Assembly (NCBI GenBank): GCA_027068615.1
Contig: JAMOQV010000172.1
Location: forward strand, 1-23,867
Origin: Helicobacteraceae bacterium
GTDB lineage: Bacteria; Campylobacterota; Campylobacteria; Campylobacterales; Sulfurimonadaceae
Length of the DNA: 23,867 nt
Direction of reading: 5' to 3'
Shown piece by piece: positions 15,030 to 23,078 of this stretch; the first letter of the stretch is position 1; each line of letters opens with the position of its first letter. Position numbers and translations under genes: made by a program. The notes under the pieces are model-generated. The model saw nothing but the letters and a program-made list of their open reading frames with translations. It was not told where the DNA came from and did not search any database.

Positions 15030-15652
15030 TTTTCATTCCTTATTTTTTGAATTTGTTGATTAAAAGTAAATATATCTTCTGCGATTTCTCGTATCTCTTT
15101 ATCGCTCATATTATGAATTAAATCATTCATAAATACATTCATTTTTTCACCTGTTTTAAAAGCAATGATCTTATTATAAATATAATCAGCATCTTTACCT
15201 AAAAGAGATGGTCCTAAAACACCATTTGCATAATCATCATGACAAGCAGAGCATTTTAATCTAAAGATAGGGCTTAATTGTCTTGACAATAGAGAAACTT
15301 GAACTCTTTCATAAGGACTTCTTATATGCATTTGTGCATCCAAAAGTGTTCTTGGTCTAACTCTTACTGAAGCATCTTTATTTGCAGGTTGTGCATTTTG
15401 ATCGTATTCACTTTTTTCGCCATAATCATAATAAAAAGAATTTTTATTATTAGACTTTTCTTTAACAAGAGCATCTTGTTTTGCTTTAACCTTAACTTCA
15501 TATTCGTTCTTATTTGTAACTATTTCTATCTTTGGTGTACTTACATCTTTTTTTATATTATCCGTTTTTTTATCATCACATGCACAAAAGCTTATCGATA
15601 AGAAAAAAGTAGATATAATAAAAATGCTTTTTTTATATATATTTAATTCCAT
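15026..15652 (-). CDS. nosC1: NosC1, monohaem c-type cytochrome, probable lipoprotein
   Basis: A 208-residue periplasmic cytochrome c with CSACH at residues 134-138 and a methionine-rich segment (GEKMNVFMNDLIHNMS) for the sixth ligand. The frame is open 15 codons further upstream, to 15697, inside nosG. I prefer the ATG at 15652, because it lies 4 bp after the nosG stop, has a GGAAAGG ribosome site 9 nt upstream, and starts a proper signal sequence with a lipobox-like FCAC (Cys25). A long Lys/Asn-rich linker separates anchor from haem domain. Confidence 0.88.
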   Translation of the reverse strand: MELNIYKKSIFIISTFFLSISFCACDDKKTDNIKKDVSTPKIEIVTNKNEYEVKVKAKQDALVKEKSNNKNSFYYDYGEKSEYDQNAQPANKDASVRVRPRTLLDAQMHIRSPYERVQVSLLSRQLSPIFRLKCSACHDDYANGVLGPSLLGKDADYIYNKIIAFKTGEKMNVFMNDLIHNMSDKEIREIAEDIFTFNQQIQKIRNEK

Positions 15653-15656
15653 ATTA

Positions 15657-16412
15657 TTAAACCTTTCCATAACTTTTATCATTATAATATTCTTCATAAG
15701 TTACTCTTGGTTTTACGACGATAGAAGGCTTTGAAGTTGGGCAAACATCTTGACAAACACCACAACCAATACAACCATCATAAATTTCTGGCTTTCTTCC
15801 ACCACTTGCACTCGGTACCATAGCTATAGCACTTAATGGATTTGGAATTGGACACATATCTACACATAAGCTACATGGTTTATCCTCAAAACCACTAAAT
15901 TTTTTAAGTAATTCTACCTCTTCGGGTGTTTCATTCCTAACTGATTTTGTAAAAGCTAACATTTTATTATCATACCCTTTAGGTACAAGCTCTTTTTTTA
16001 CAGCTAAACAAGTATCTGGAAACTCTAAAACGGCTATTCCCATTTTTATATCTTCAGCTTTTTCCGTTTTATGATCCAATGCACCACTAGGACATGCCAA
16101 AACACAAGGAACAGCATTACAAGCAAAACAAGCTCTAACATTTGCATCTATGTATGGAGTTCCTTCTCCATATCCTTTTGCAATATCATTTAGTTTTATA
16201 GAATGATAAGGACATACTTGTAAACATTGTCCACATTTTATGCAAAGTGCTAAAAAATCTTTTTCAGCAACTGCTCCAGGAGGTCTTAGTTTATTTTCTT
16301 TTCCTTTTAGGTATGGGCTAAAAACTATCCCACCACCTAAAACGAGACCTAAAACCCCTAAGGTAGAATATTTAACAAACTCTCTTCTATCTGTTTTTAC
16401 TTTTTTTGCCAT
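15657..16412 (-). CDS. nosG: NosG, NapG-like ferredoxin with four [4Fe-4S] sites
   Basis: A periplasmic iron-sulfur protein of 251 residues, NapG family. It has a Tat-type leader with DRREFVKYS at residues 8-16 and a hydrophobic stretch after it. Four cysteine clusters follow: CIKCGQCLQVCP (from residue 57), CFACNAVPCVLACP, CSLCVDMCPIPNP and CIGCGVCQDVCP. With NosH it should pass menaquinol electrons to NosC1/NosC2. It is placed between nosD (9-bp gap) and nosC1, as in the Wolinella order. Confidence 0.93.
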   Translation of the reverse strand: MAKKVKTDRREFVKYSTLGVLGLVLGGGIVFSPYLKGKENKLRPPGAVAEKDFLALCIKCGQCLQVCPYHSIKLNDIAKGYGEGTPYIDANVRACFACNAVPCVLACPSGALDHKTEKAEDIKMGIAVLEFPDTCLAVKKELVPKGYDNKMLAFTKSVRNETPEEVELLKKFSGFEDKPCSLCVDMCPIPNPLSAIAMVPSASGGRKPEIYDGCIGCGVCQDVCPTSKPSIVVKPRVTYEEYYNDKSYGKV

Positions 16413-16421
16413 AACTATCCT

Positions 16422-17651
16422 TTATTTAAATGCCTTATACATTTTTGGTTTTTTATCTTCCATTAAAAATAATGGTTTAGAAAATGGAGCTAATTTAGCT
16501 AAGAAATTTAGTAATGAAATTACAGGTGAACCATAAAAAAATTTTACATTACTATTGTATATCCAAAGTTGATCTGCATATCTATATACTTTATATGAAG
16601 TATCCCCTATACCATTATTATCGCTATCAAAGCCTTCATAATTATCCCAATAATTATTTACAATTTCATTTTCATGTATTCTATCTCTTTTACTATCATT
16701 TACAATATCTTCTATATTTCCCATAATAGTATTTTTCTTTATAATATTATCAATACTTAAAGAATGAAAATGTATAGCCTCTGCATTGTATAAAATTTTA
16801 TTATTTTCTATAAAATTATGTGTATTTGGTTCAAAAGGTGATCTATCTATATAAAATCCTTGAGCACAATATATAACAGTATTGTTTTTTAAGGTAAAAT
16901 TAGAAGAATCTTTTAGACCAATACCCATACCTGTTGCACCTAAAGAACTTTTTACAGTGTTTCCTGTTGCTATTGAATCTTGAGAATACATAAAAAATAT
17001 ACCTACAGAATTATTTTCATATACATTGTTTTTAACAAAGTTTTTTCCTGCATACATAAAATGTAATGAATACCTATTATACTTGCCAAAGTTTTTTTCT
17101 ATTAAATTGCCATGTGAATACCAAACAACCATATCTCTTGATTTTATAAGAGAATTTTCTTTAATGATATTATTGTTGGAATACCACAATCTTAAACCAT
17201 CACCTCTAAGACCTAATGGAAGTTCTTTTGAAGTGATTTTATTGTTACTTATAATTGAATTATCTACCATTTGCATATCTATACCAAAAAGACAATCTTT
17301 AATAACACAATTAGTAATTTCACATTGTTTAATTTTTGATACTTTATCTTTATGCATAGATATAGCAGCATCTAGATTTTCATGTCTAGAACCACTATTT
17401 ATAATTGTAATGTTTTTTAAAGTAACATAAGAACTTTTAATCTTAATTACACTACCATTATTTTCGCCATCAATAAAGACACCTTTTTTACCTATTATAG
17501 ATAGTGGCTTATTAATTATTATATTGCCCTTATAGACTCCAGCTGAAAGTTTTAAAATTGAACCAGCTGATGCCTTATCTATGGCATCTTGTAGTGCATT
17601 TGCATTCAAAGATAAAACAATAATACTAATAATCCATAAAAACTTTAACAT
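16422..17651 (-). CDS. nosD: NosD, periplasmic maturation protein
   Basis: A 409-residue secreted beta-helix protein that, with NosFY, matures the CuZ cluster. It has a signal peptide of about 19 residues (cleavage near NANA), then repeated Asn/Ile-rich PbH1 coils (for example GNLIEKN, NFVKNN, ENNSVGIFFMYS), and the C-terminal block YWDNYEGFDSDNNGIGDTSY, with acidic loops, then VYRYADQLW. It occupies the standard position after nosB, so it is the canonical NosD of the locus. The paralogue at 11062-9830 sits at the end of the operon. Confidence 0.92.
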   Translation of the reverse strand: MLKFLWIISIIVLSLNANALQDAIDKASAGSILKLSAGVYKGNIIINKPLSIIGKKGVFIDGENNGSVIKIKSSYVTLKNITIINSGSRHENLDAAISMHKDKVSKIKQCEITNCVIKDCLFGIDMQMVDNSIISNNKITSKELPLGLRGDGLRLWYSNNNIIKENSLIKSRDMVVWYSHGNLIEKNFGKYNRYSLHFMYAGKNFVKNNVYENNSVGIFFMYSQDSIATGNTVKSSLGATGMGIGLKDSSNFTLKNNTVIYCAQGFYIDRSPFEPNTHNFIENNKILYNAEAIHFHSLSIDNIIKKNTIMGNIEDIVNDSKRDRIHENEIVNNYWDNYEGFDSDNNGIGDTSYKVYRYADQLWIYNSNVKFFYGSPVISLLNFLAKLAPFSKPLFLMEDKKPKMYKAFK

Positions 17652-17663
17652 AATATAACTGAT

Positions 17664-18452
17664 TTATACTTGTTTTTCTAATTCTTTAAGTGCTTTTTGT
17701 TTTGCAAAAAAAGCAAGAAGACTAAAAAGACTTATAAGCAAAATCATATAAAAACCTATGGTCGGATATGAGTGAGTTGTAAATTGAGCAATCTTTCCAT
17801 CTCCAAAAACCGTAGGCATAAATGGTTTTATCTTAAATGCTCCCCAATCATGTAAATTATGTCCAAACCAATAAAGCCAGTAAGAATAATCTGCTATAAA
17901 AATTAATGGTAAAGCGACTGGAATAAGCATAATATAACTATATATTTTTTTATTATAAAGCATAAAAAATATCATTCCCAATGAAAGTGCTAAAAGTGCA
18001 TATGGACCTATTGCTCTTTCAAAATGACCACCCCTCCACATAGGATCCATTCCAACATAGTGGTTTATTGTATTCATCTCATGTACTTCTCCACTATAAC
18101 CATCAAAATGAAAATATACAGGAATACCCTGAGGAAATGCTTTTTTAGGATAATTTGGTGCTTCTAAAGATACTGCCCAAATAGGAAGTGATGCAGGACC
18201 TATTTCAGATTCACTATCTATCATTTTATCTAAGTTATTATGAGCTTCTTTTGGTGTAGCAACACTCTTATAACGACCTTTGTTATAAAAGTTCCATACC
18301 TCTTTAGTTAATGGTGAAATTTCATCTATCTTCCCCTCATCTATTTTATTTAATGTTCCATGAAAAGCAATCATTGGAAAAGTGAAAGTAAAAGTTAAAA
18401 TCAATAAAGCTATAAAGGTAAAAACCCTAGCCTTTATTAAACTTGGATGCAT
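17664..18452 (-). CDS. nosB: NosB membrane protein
   Basis: A 262-residue membrane protein typical of clade II nos clusters, always next to nosZ; its biochemical role is unknown. It has an N-terminal membrane helix (about 11-31), a periplasmic domain of about 115 residues with a conserved-looking HFDGYSGEVHEMNTINHYVGMDPM segment, and three C-terminal helices near 148-168, 172-195 and 235-255. Several histidines and methionines (HFERAIGPY, HNLHDWGAF) could be metal or quinone ligands. AAGGAG precedes the ATG. It is the first gene after the nosZ terminator and heads the accessory operon. Confidence 0.85.
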   Translation of the reverse strand: MHPSLIKARVFTFIALLILTFTFTFPMIAFHGTLNKIDEGKIDEISPLTKEVWNFYNKGRYKSVATPKEAHNNLDKMIDSESEIGPASLPIWAVSLEAPNYPKKAFPQGIPVYFHFDGYSGEVHEMNTINHYVGMDPMWRGGHFERAIGPYALLALSLGMIFFMLYNKKIYSYIMLIPVALPLIFIADYSYWLYWFGHNLHDWGAFKIKPFMPTVFGDGKIAQFTTHSYPTIGFYMILLISLFSLLAFFAKQKALKELEKQV

Positions 18453-18478
18453 AGCAACTCCTTGTATTAAAGTTAATT

Positions 18479-18484
18479 ATTATA
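18479..18484 (-). promoter_or_regulatory. -10 box for the nosB accessory operon
   Basis: TATAAT on the minus strand predicts a start near 18472 and a 20-nt leader that contains AAGGAG. A second TATAAT lies at 18550-18545. Both are downstream of the nosZ terminator, so nosB-nosD2 can be transcribed apart from nosZ. Confidence 0.45.
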
Positions 18485-18564
18485 TCTAAAAAAGAGATTA
18501 TTAATTTTATTTAAACTAACAAATCTGTTGTTTTATGCTTAAATATTATAAAAAGTAACATATC

Positions 18565-18639
18565 AGACTTCTTGCATAAGTTCTTACAAAAAACATCCTA
18601 ATCAATATCTTTAGATTTAAGAAGTTATGCAAGAAGTCT
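18565..18639. repeat. 75-bp inverted-repeat element between nosZ and nosB
   Basis: 22-bp arms (18565-18586 and 18618-18639; outer sequence AGACTTCTTGCATAA) with one mismatch surround a 31-bp centre. The triplet ATC flanks both ends (18562-18564 and 18640-18642), as a 3-bp target duplication would. The size and ends suggest a MITE or a remnant of an insertion sequence; the AGAC...TTGCA type of end recalls IS5-group termini, but that is only a resemblance. Confidence 0.55.
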
Positions 18640-18650
18640 ATCAATTAAGA

Positions 18651-18689
18651 TAAAATATAAAACTTTGTATAGAAAAAATCTATACAAAG
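18651..18689 (-). terminator. Intrinsic terminator of nosZ
   Basis: CTTTGTATAG and CTATACAAAG form a perfect 10-bp stem with a 7-nt loop on the minus strand, followed by TTTTATATTTT. It lies 17 bp after the nosZ stop. Confidence 0.85.
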
Positions 18690-18706
18690 CTATAAGCTAG
18701 TTATTT

Positions 18707-21310
18707 TTAAAATAAATTCGCATTTTCATCTACCCATTTAAAGTATTCGATAATGTCATTTACTTCTTCTTTTGTCATATGTTGATTAGGCATTCTTAAA
18801 TTGAAATAATTAATCATACCCTCTACATAAGGTTCTTTATATTTACTTTTTGGATTTAAAACAAAATCTCTTACCCATTGTTCAGGTTTTTCATGTCTTT
18901 GTAAAACACCAGTTAAATCTGGTCCTGAAGATACTTTACCAATAACATGACATCCACCACAACCACCTTCACCAAAGGCTCTCTCTCCAGCAGCAGCAGC
19001 AGCAGATTGTTTTGTTGCAACTTTTTTCACAAGTAAGTTTTTCGCTCTAATTCCAACATCCGCAGTTTTAACCATATATTGCCAAATCATATTTTCAAAA
19101 AGTACAGCTTTTTCCAAATCACCATCTTTAACAGCTTTATCAGATAATTTTTTCTGTTTAGCTATTTTACCATACTGATCAAGAGCATCTTCCACAAGTG
19201 CTTTTACAGTTGGATATTTTTCATAATGATTAGCTTTTAAGAATTTAACAACAGATTGAATAACAGCATCAGTTGCAGCATTTACAGCCACTGTTTTGTC
19301 ATATTCTGCTTTTAACTCTTCTTTAGACATTGTTTTCATTTTAAGTTTTTGAGCCGAAACATATTTTTTGTTTGGATCTTTAACCATCAAATAACCCATC
19401 ATTTCTAAGTGAAGTGCTGAACAGAACTCTGTACAATAGTAAGGGAATACACCCTCAATATCAGCTTTGAATTTAACAGATGCAGTTTTACCTGGCTCTA
19501 ATGAAGCATGTACATCAAAGTTATCTACAGTAAATCCGTGAGTTTCATCTTCTGCTCTTTCAAGGTTTGTTAAATAGAATGTAACATTATCACCTTTATT
19601 TACAGTAACTCTTTCAGGGTTAATATGAGATCTAACTAATGTTGCATAAACAGTTACATTATTTCCATCTCTTACTACTCTTTCTTGACCTGCTAAAGTT
19701 TTTCCTTTTGATAGTTTACCAGTTCTTGAGTTTGTACCCATTTTGTATCTTACTTCTGGGTGCAATTTACTTGTACGAATACAAACAGCTTGGTGAGGTT
19801 CACCTAAAGGAATTGGCATATCGTAAAGAAGATCCATTTTTTTACCACTAATATCAATTAGTTGGTGATTTTGTGGATGCAATGGTCCAACTGGATCAAA
19901 TCTATCAATTGCTAGTTTATTTAAAGAGATAATATACTCACCTTGAGGATCAGCAGATTTACCTTCCATACCAGCTAGGTGACCAACATTGTAATGAACA
20001 TTTACTTTATCTAAAACTTTTAAATGTTTATAATCCCATTTTACAATTTGAGAATCAACATATAAAGATGTATATATAACACCATCTTTCCATTTTTTAC
20101 CATACTGGTTATGTAATGGCCCAAGACCTAGTTCAACTTGACCATGTAATGCATCTTTCATACTTAAGATTGGAATTCCATAAGGGTCTTTACCAGCATA
20201 TTTATGGTCTTTGATTAGTTTTTGAATCTTACTCCATTTATAAACAGAAGCATGAGTATCTAATTTACCACAAACTACGATATATTCACCATCAGGAGAT
20301 ACATCAACACCATGTGGTGATTTTGGTTCAGGAATTAAAACTAGAGCATCATTAGCAACTGCAACATCAATAGGAATAACTTTAATTCCATTAATCATTT
20401 TATAATTATCTTTATTTTCAGCAAGTTTTGCTAATTTTTTCCAATTATATACATGTAAGAAATCGGTATCATTTCTTGAACAACCAGCTTCAAATGGAGG
20501 CATACCAACTTCGATACCACCTGTGTACATTTCTGAGTTAAAAGAGTTTGTAAATCCCCAACCATCAGAAGCACCTTTACCAGCATCACTTAAATCTTGC
20601 ATATATGGAGGAAGCTCAAGAACAAAAGATTTTTTTTGATTGATACGACCTATTTTTGGATTAAATTTCCAAAAAGTTATACCACCACGATATGTTTCTT
20701 TGTATTCTTCAATTGGGTGATAATTATTATCAAAAGGTGCAGCATATTGTGAAGCTTCTAAAATATAATCAGAGTTAGGAGTAAAGAAAGCTCCACCATG
20801 ATCTGATTTAAAAACAGGATTAACAACAATTTGTTTTGTTTCAAAGTCATTTAAATCAAGTACAGCAATACGAGGATTAGCTTTATCGTTGATAACTAAC
20901 CATTTACCATCATAAACACCATTTGTTTCTGAAAGTGCAGGGTGATGAGTATCTCCCCAGTTAATTTCACGACCACGAACATTACCTTGTCTTAAAACCT
21001 TTTTACTCTCTTCATCAAATCCATAACCTTGCCATGGCTCAGGTGTAAATACAGCGATGTATTTTAAGATTTTCATAGATGGAACACCATAGACCATAAT
21101 CTGTCCAGATTGTCCACCAGAACTAAATACCATAAATTCGTCTCTACCACCACTTGGTGTGTAGGTTTTAGCAGCACGAATTATATCGTTTTCTGTTAAG
21201 CCTCTTTCTTTCATTATTTTTTGTAACTCACCACCTGCTGCAGATGCCATTGTTGCAGTAAGTGTAGTACCTAAAATAAGTGAAGTAAGCTTACTAAATG
21301 TTGTACTCAT
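18707..21310 (-). CDS. nosZ: Nitrous oxide reductase, cytochrome c fusion type (clade II)
   Basis: Periplasmic copper enzyme reducing N2O to N2. The 867 residues are longer than the ~640 of clade I NosZ because a cytochrome c domain is fused at the C-terminus (CGGCH at 784-788). A Sec-type signal (no twin arginine), cleaved near ASA at about 22-24, marks clade II. The beta-propeller contains the DTHHPALSETNG and SPHGVDVSPDGEY segments with CuZ histidines. The cupredoxin domain carries the CuA ligands CTEFC (Cys626, Cys630), His634 and Met637, plus an upstream His in DNFDVHASL. The start has AAGGAG 7 bases upstream. It has its own promoter region, Fnr-like box and terminator. Electrons probably enter through the fused haem from NosC1/C2. 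Confidence 0.98.
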   Translation of the reverse strand: MSTTFSKLTSLILGTTLTATMASAAGGELQKIMKERGLTENDIIRAAKTYTPSGGRDEFMVFSSGGQSGQIMVYGVPSMKILKYIAVFTPEPWQGYGFDEESKKVLRQGNVRGREINWGDTHHPALSETNGVYDGKWLVINDKANPRIAVLDLNDFETKQIVVNPVFKSDHGGAFFTPNSDYILEASQYAAPFDNNYHPIEEYKETYRGGITFWKFNPKIGRINQKKSFVLELPPYMQDLSDAGKGASDGWGFTNSFNSEMYTGGIEVGMPPFEAGCSRNDTDFLHVYNWKKLAKLAENKDNYKMINGIKVIPIDVAVANDALVLIPEPKSPHGVDVSPDGEYIVVCGKLDTHASVYKWSKIQKLIKDHKYAGKDPYGIPILSMKDALHGQVELGLGPLHNQYGKKWKDGVIYTSLYVDSQIVKWDYKHLKVLDKVNVHYNVGHLAGMEGKSADPQGEYIISLNKLAIDRFDPVGPLHPQNHQLIDISGKKMDLLYDMPIPLGEPHQAVCIRTSKLHPEVRYKMGTNSRTGKLSKGKTLAGQERVVRDGNNVTVYATLVRSHINPERVTVNKGDNVTFYLTNLERAEDETHGFTVDNFDVHASLEPGKTASVKFKADIEGVFPYYCTEFCSALHLEMMGYLMVKDPNKKYVSAQKLKMKTMSKEELKAEYDKTVAVNAATDAVIQSVVKFLKANHYEKYPTVKALVEDALDQYGKIAKQKKLSDKAVKDGDLEKAVLFENMIWQYMVKTADVGIRAKNLLVKKVATKQSAAAAAGERAFGEGGCGGCHVIGKVSSGPDLTGVLQRHEKPEQWVRDFVLNPKSKYKEPYVEGMINYFNLRMPNQHMTKEEVNDIIEYFKWVDENANLF

Positions 21311-21363
21311 AATCTTCTCCTTAATTTTCTTTGAATATAAACAATACTCAAATTATCTGCTAT

Positions 21364-21369
21364 ATTATA
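21364..21369 (-). promoter_or_regulatory. -10 box of nosZ
   Basis: TATAAT on the minus strand within an AT-rich stretch, giving a predicted start near 21357 and a leader of about 46 nt ending in AAGGAG. Confidence 0.55.
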
Positions 21370-21384
21370 ATATTAAGGTGGATA

Positions 21385-21408
21385 ATAATTTGACTAAGGT
21401 CAAATTAT
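21385..21408. promoter_or_regulatory. Crp/Fnr-type operator in front of nosZ
   Basis: A perfect palindrome ATAATTTGAC-N4-GTCAAATTAT. The core TTGAC-N4-GTCAA is the Crp/Fnr-superfamily architecture (Fnr: TTGAT-N4-ATCAA). Its centre is about 40 bp upstream of the predicted nosZ start, the class II activator position. It lies between nosZ and the operon that encodes a Crp/Fnr-family protein. Confidence 0.72.
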
Positions 21409-21432
21409 ATAATTAATTTTTGTGTTTTAAGA

Positions 21433-22401
21433 TTATGTGTTACTTTTTTTAGAAATAATATACTCTAATTCAGTTTTTAATGTTTGTAAATTTTGTACAG
21501 AATTTGTTAATTCTTCTAATAATTGGATGATAATATCCTCTTTTTTTGTTAAATCTTTATTGTTTTCCATCTCTATATTGTAAATAAATTCCATTAAATC
21601 TTCAATATTTTTTTCTACAATTTCTAACGATTTAGAAGAATTTTCAATTGATTGTATTGAATTGGTTACAGAATTATTGACCTTATTTATCAAAGAATTA
21701 AAATTATCTGTTGCATCAAATAAACTTTTATTAGAAGATATATTGTCTGTTTTTATAGGTTCTAAATTTTCTAATGCAGAATTTTTAAGTATTTTTTTTG
21801 AAATAATTAAAAATCTTTGTATAAAAAGAAATATTTTTTCAATTTGTGTAAAAAGATATATTAAAAATATTATCAATAAAAGGAATAAAAAATGTTCTAT
21901 TCTCTTATATTTTTTTATATTTTTTTTAAATTCTTCTTTGTGCAAATCAATTAATTTATTAAATTCTAAAACAAGTGTTAAATTTATTTTATATATATCA
22001 TTTAAAAGTTTTTCTGAAATCAGATTAGAATAAGGATTATTAGTATTATTTTTGTTTCTAAATTGTTCTACTTTTAAATAAAATTTATTCCACAAAACAG
22101 AAATTTTTTTATTTTGATTTATAATAGCTAATGAATTTATTTCATCTATTTTATTTTCCTCATTATTTATATCGGAAAGAAATTTTTTTATAGAATTATT
22201 AAATTGAAAATTAAATTTTTTTTTATTTTTATACATATAAAAAATATTTTTAGAAATTTCCTGAGTAAGAGCTTTTTGTTTGTTTATTCTATCTAGTATA
22301 TTAATATTAACTTTATTTTGTTCATCTATATAATTAAATAAAATGGCTAATAAAATAGATATTATAAATACTAAAGCTCCTATAATTTTTATATTTTTCA
22401 T
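21433..22401 (-). CDS. Membrane sensor-like protein with NarX/PilJ-type periplasmic segment
   Basis: A 322-residue protein with two membrane helices (about 5-24 and 168-190) enclosing a helical periplasmic domain. Residues 38-51 (RINKQKALTQEISK) resemble the P-box of nitrate/nitrite-sensing PilJ/NarX/NarQ domains (R-x-R-M-L-S/T-Q-R-I). After the second helix there is only a Ser/Asn/Glu-rich coiled coil of about 130 residues, without a kinase domain or a recognisable methyl-accepting signalling tip. The start overlaps the stop of the Crp/Fnr-like gene (ATGA), so both are made together. It may sense an N-oxide and signal to a partner through its coiled coil, but neither ligand nor output is shown by the sequence. 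Very AT-rich. Confidence 0.6.
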   Translation of the reverse strand: MKNIKIIGALVFIISILLAILFNYIDEQNKVNINILDRINKQKALTQEISKNIFYMYKNKKKFNFQFNNSIKKFLSDINNEENKIDEINSLAIINQNKKISVLWNKFYLKVEQFRNKNNTNNPYSNLISEKLLNDIYKINLTLVLEFNKLIDLHKEEFKKNIKKYKRIEHFLFLLLIIFLIYLFTQIEKIFLFIQRFLIISKKILKNSALENLEPIKTDNISSNKSLFDATDNFNSLINKVNNSVTNSIQSIENSSKSLEIVEKNIEDLMEFIYNIEMENNKDLTKKEDIIIQLLEELTNSVQNLQTLKTELEYIISKKSNT

Positions 22402-23078
22402 ACCAAACCTTTATATATATCTTCTAGTGCAACCAAATCAGTTATTGTAATTTTACCATGTGATATATCAATAATTTTATTTCTTTTTAATCTGTTTAAT
22501 ACTCTTGAAAGTGTTGATGGTTGTATATGTAATATAAGTGAAATATCTTGTCTTTTTAATTTATTGAATATATCTAAATCTGTTGCTATCATCATAGAAA
22601 CTTTAGCTACTGAATCAAATATAAATTCTTTATTTATAATATTTTGTAATTTATATGAATGTTTTATAATCTCATTTGTAAATTCTAAACATAAAATATT
22701 TTTTTTTAAAAAAAATTCATTAAATTTTTGATAATTTATACTTAAAATATTAGAATTTTCGATAATTTCAATATTTGAAAAAGATACAAGAGTTTTAGTA
22801 TTTAAATTTGAAATTTCTGACAATAAAGTATTTTTATGTATATAATAGAGAAATATTTCATTTTGATGTTTATCTATTTTGTATGCTTTAGCTAAGCCAT
22901 CAACTAAAAAAAGTAGATTTTTGTTATTTTCTCTTTCATAGTGTAAAATATAATTTTTTGGATAAGAATGTATCATTGAGATAGAAGATAATAGATCTAT
23001 CTGTTCTTCATTAAGACTAGAAAAAAAGTCAATTGAAGAAATGATCTCTCTGATAGACAAGGCTAAATACCTATACAA
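22398..23078 (-). CDS. Crp/Fnr-family transcriptional regulator
   Basis: A 226-residue regulator: a cyclic-nucleotide-binding-like beta-roll (about 18-125, starting IDFFSSLNEEQIDLLSSIS), a dimerisation helix, and a C-terminal winged helix with the helix-turn-helix at about 177-204 (DISLILHIQPSTLSRVLNRLKR). It has a single cysteine (130), so it cannot carry the Fnr [4Fe-4S] cluster; it resembles Dnr/NnrR/NssR-type nitrosative regulators in this respect. No ATG is available. I use TTG at 23078; TTG at 23060, with AGG 9 nt upstream and directly after the previous stop, is equally possible. By position it is the best candidate to bind the palindrome before nosZ. Confidence 0.85.
   Translation of the reverse strand: MYRYLALSIREIISSIDFFSSLNEEQIDLLSSISMIHSYPKNYILHYERENNKNLLFLVDGLAKAYKIDKHQNEIFLYYIHKNTLLSEISNLNTKTLVSFSNIEIIENSNILSINYQKFNEFFLKKNILCLEFTNEIIKHSYKLQNIINKEFIFDSVAKVSMMIATDLDIFNKLKRQDISLILHIQPSTLSRVLNRLKRNKIIDISHGKITITDLVALEDIYKGLV

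Noticed and set aside
15653..15697. Longer nosC1 reading frame starting inside nosG
   Set aside because: The extension is not followed by a signal sequence for another 15 residues, while the ATG at 15652 has a ribosome site and immediately begins a lipoprotein-type signal.
18988..19005. (CAG)6 repeat inside nosZ as a phase-variable tract
   Set aside because: It is a trinucleotide repeat encoding an alanine linker before the cytochrome c domain; length changes would stay in frame and only alter linker length.
18707..21310. Twin-arginine (clade I) leader on NosZ, or a NosR/NosX partner
   Set aside because: The leader has no RR motif and looks Sec-type, and no NosR- or NosX-like gene is present; NosG/NosH take the electron-transfer role in this cluster type.
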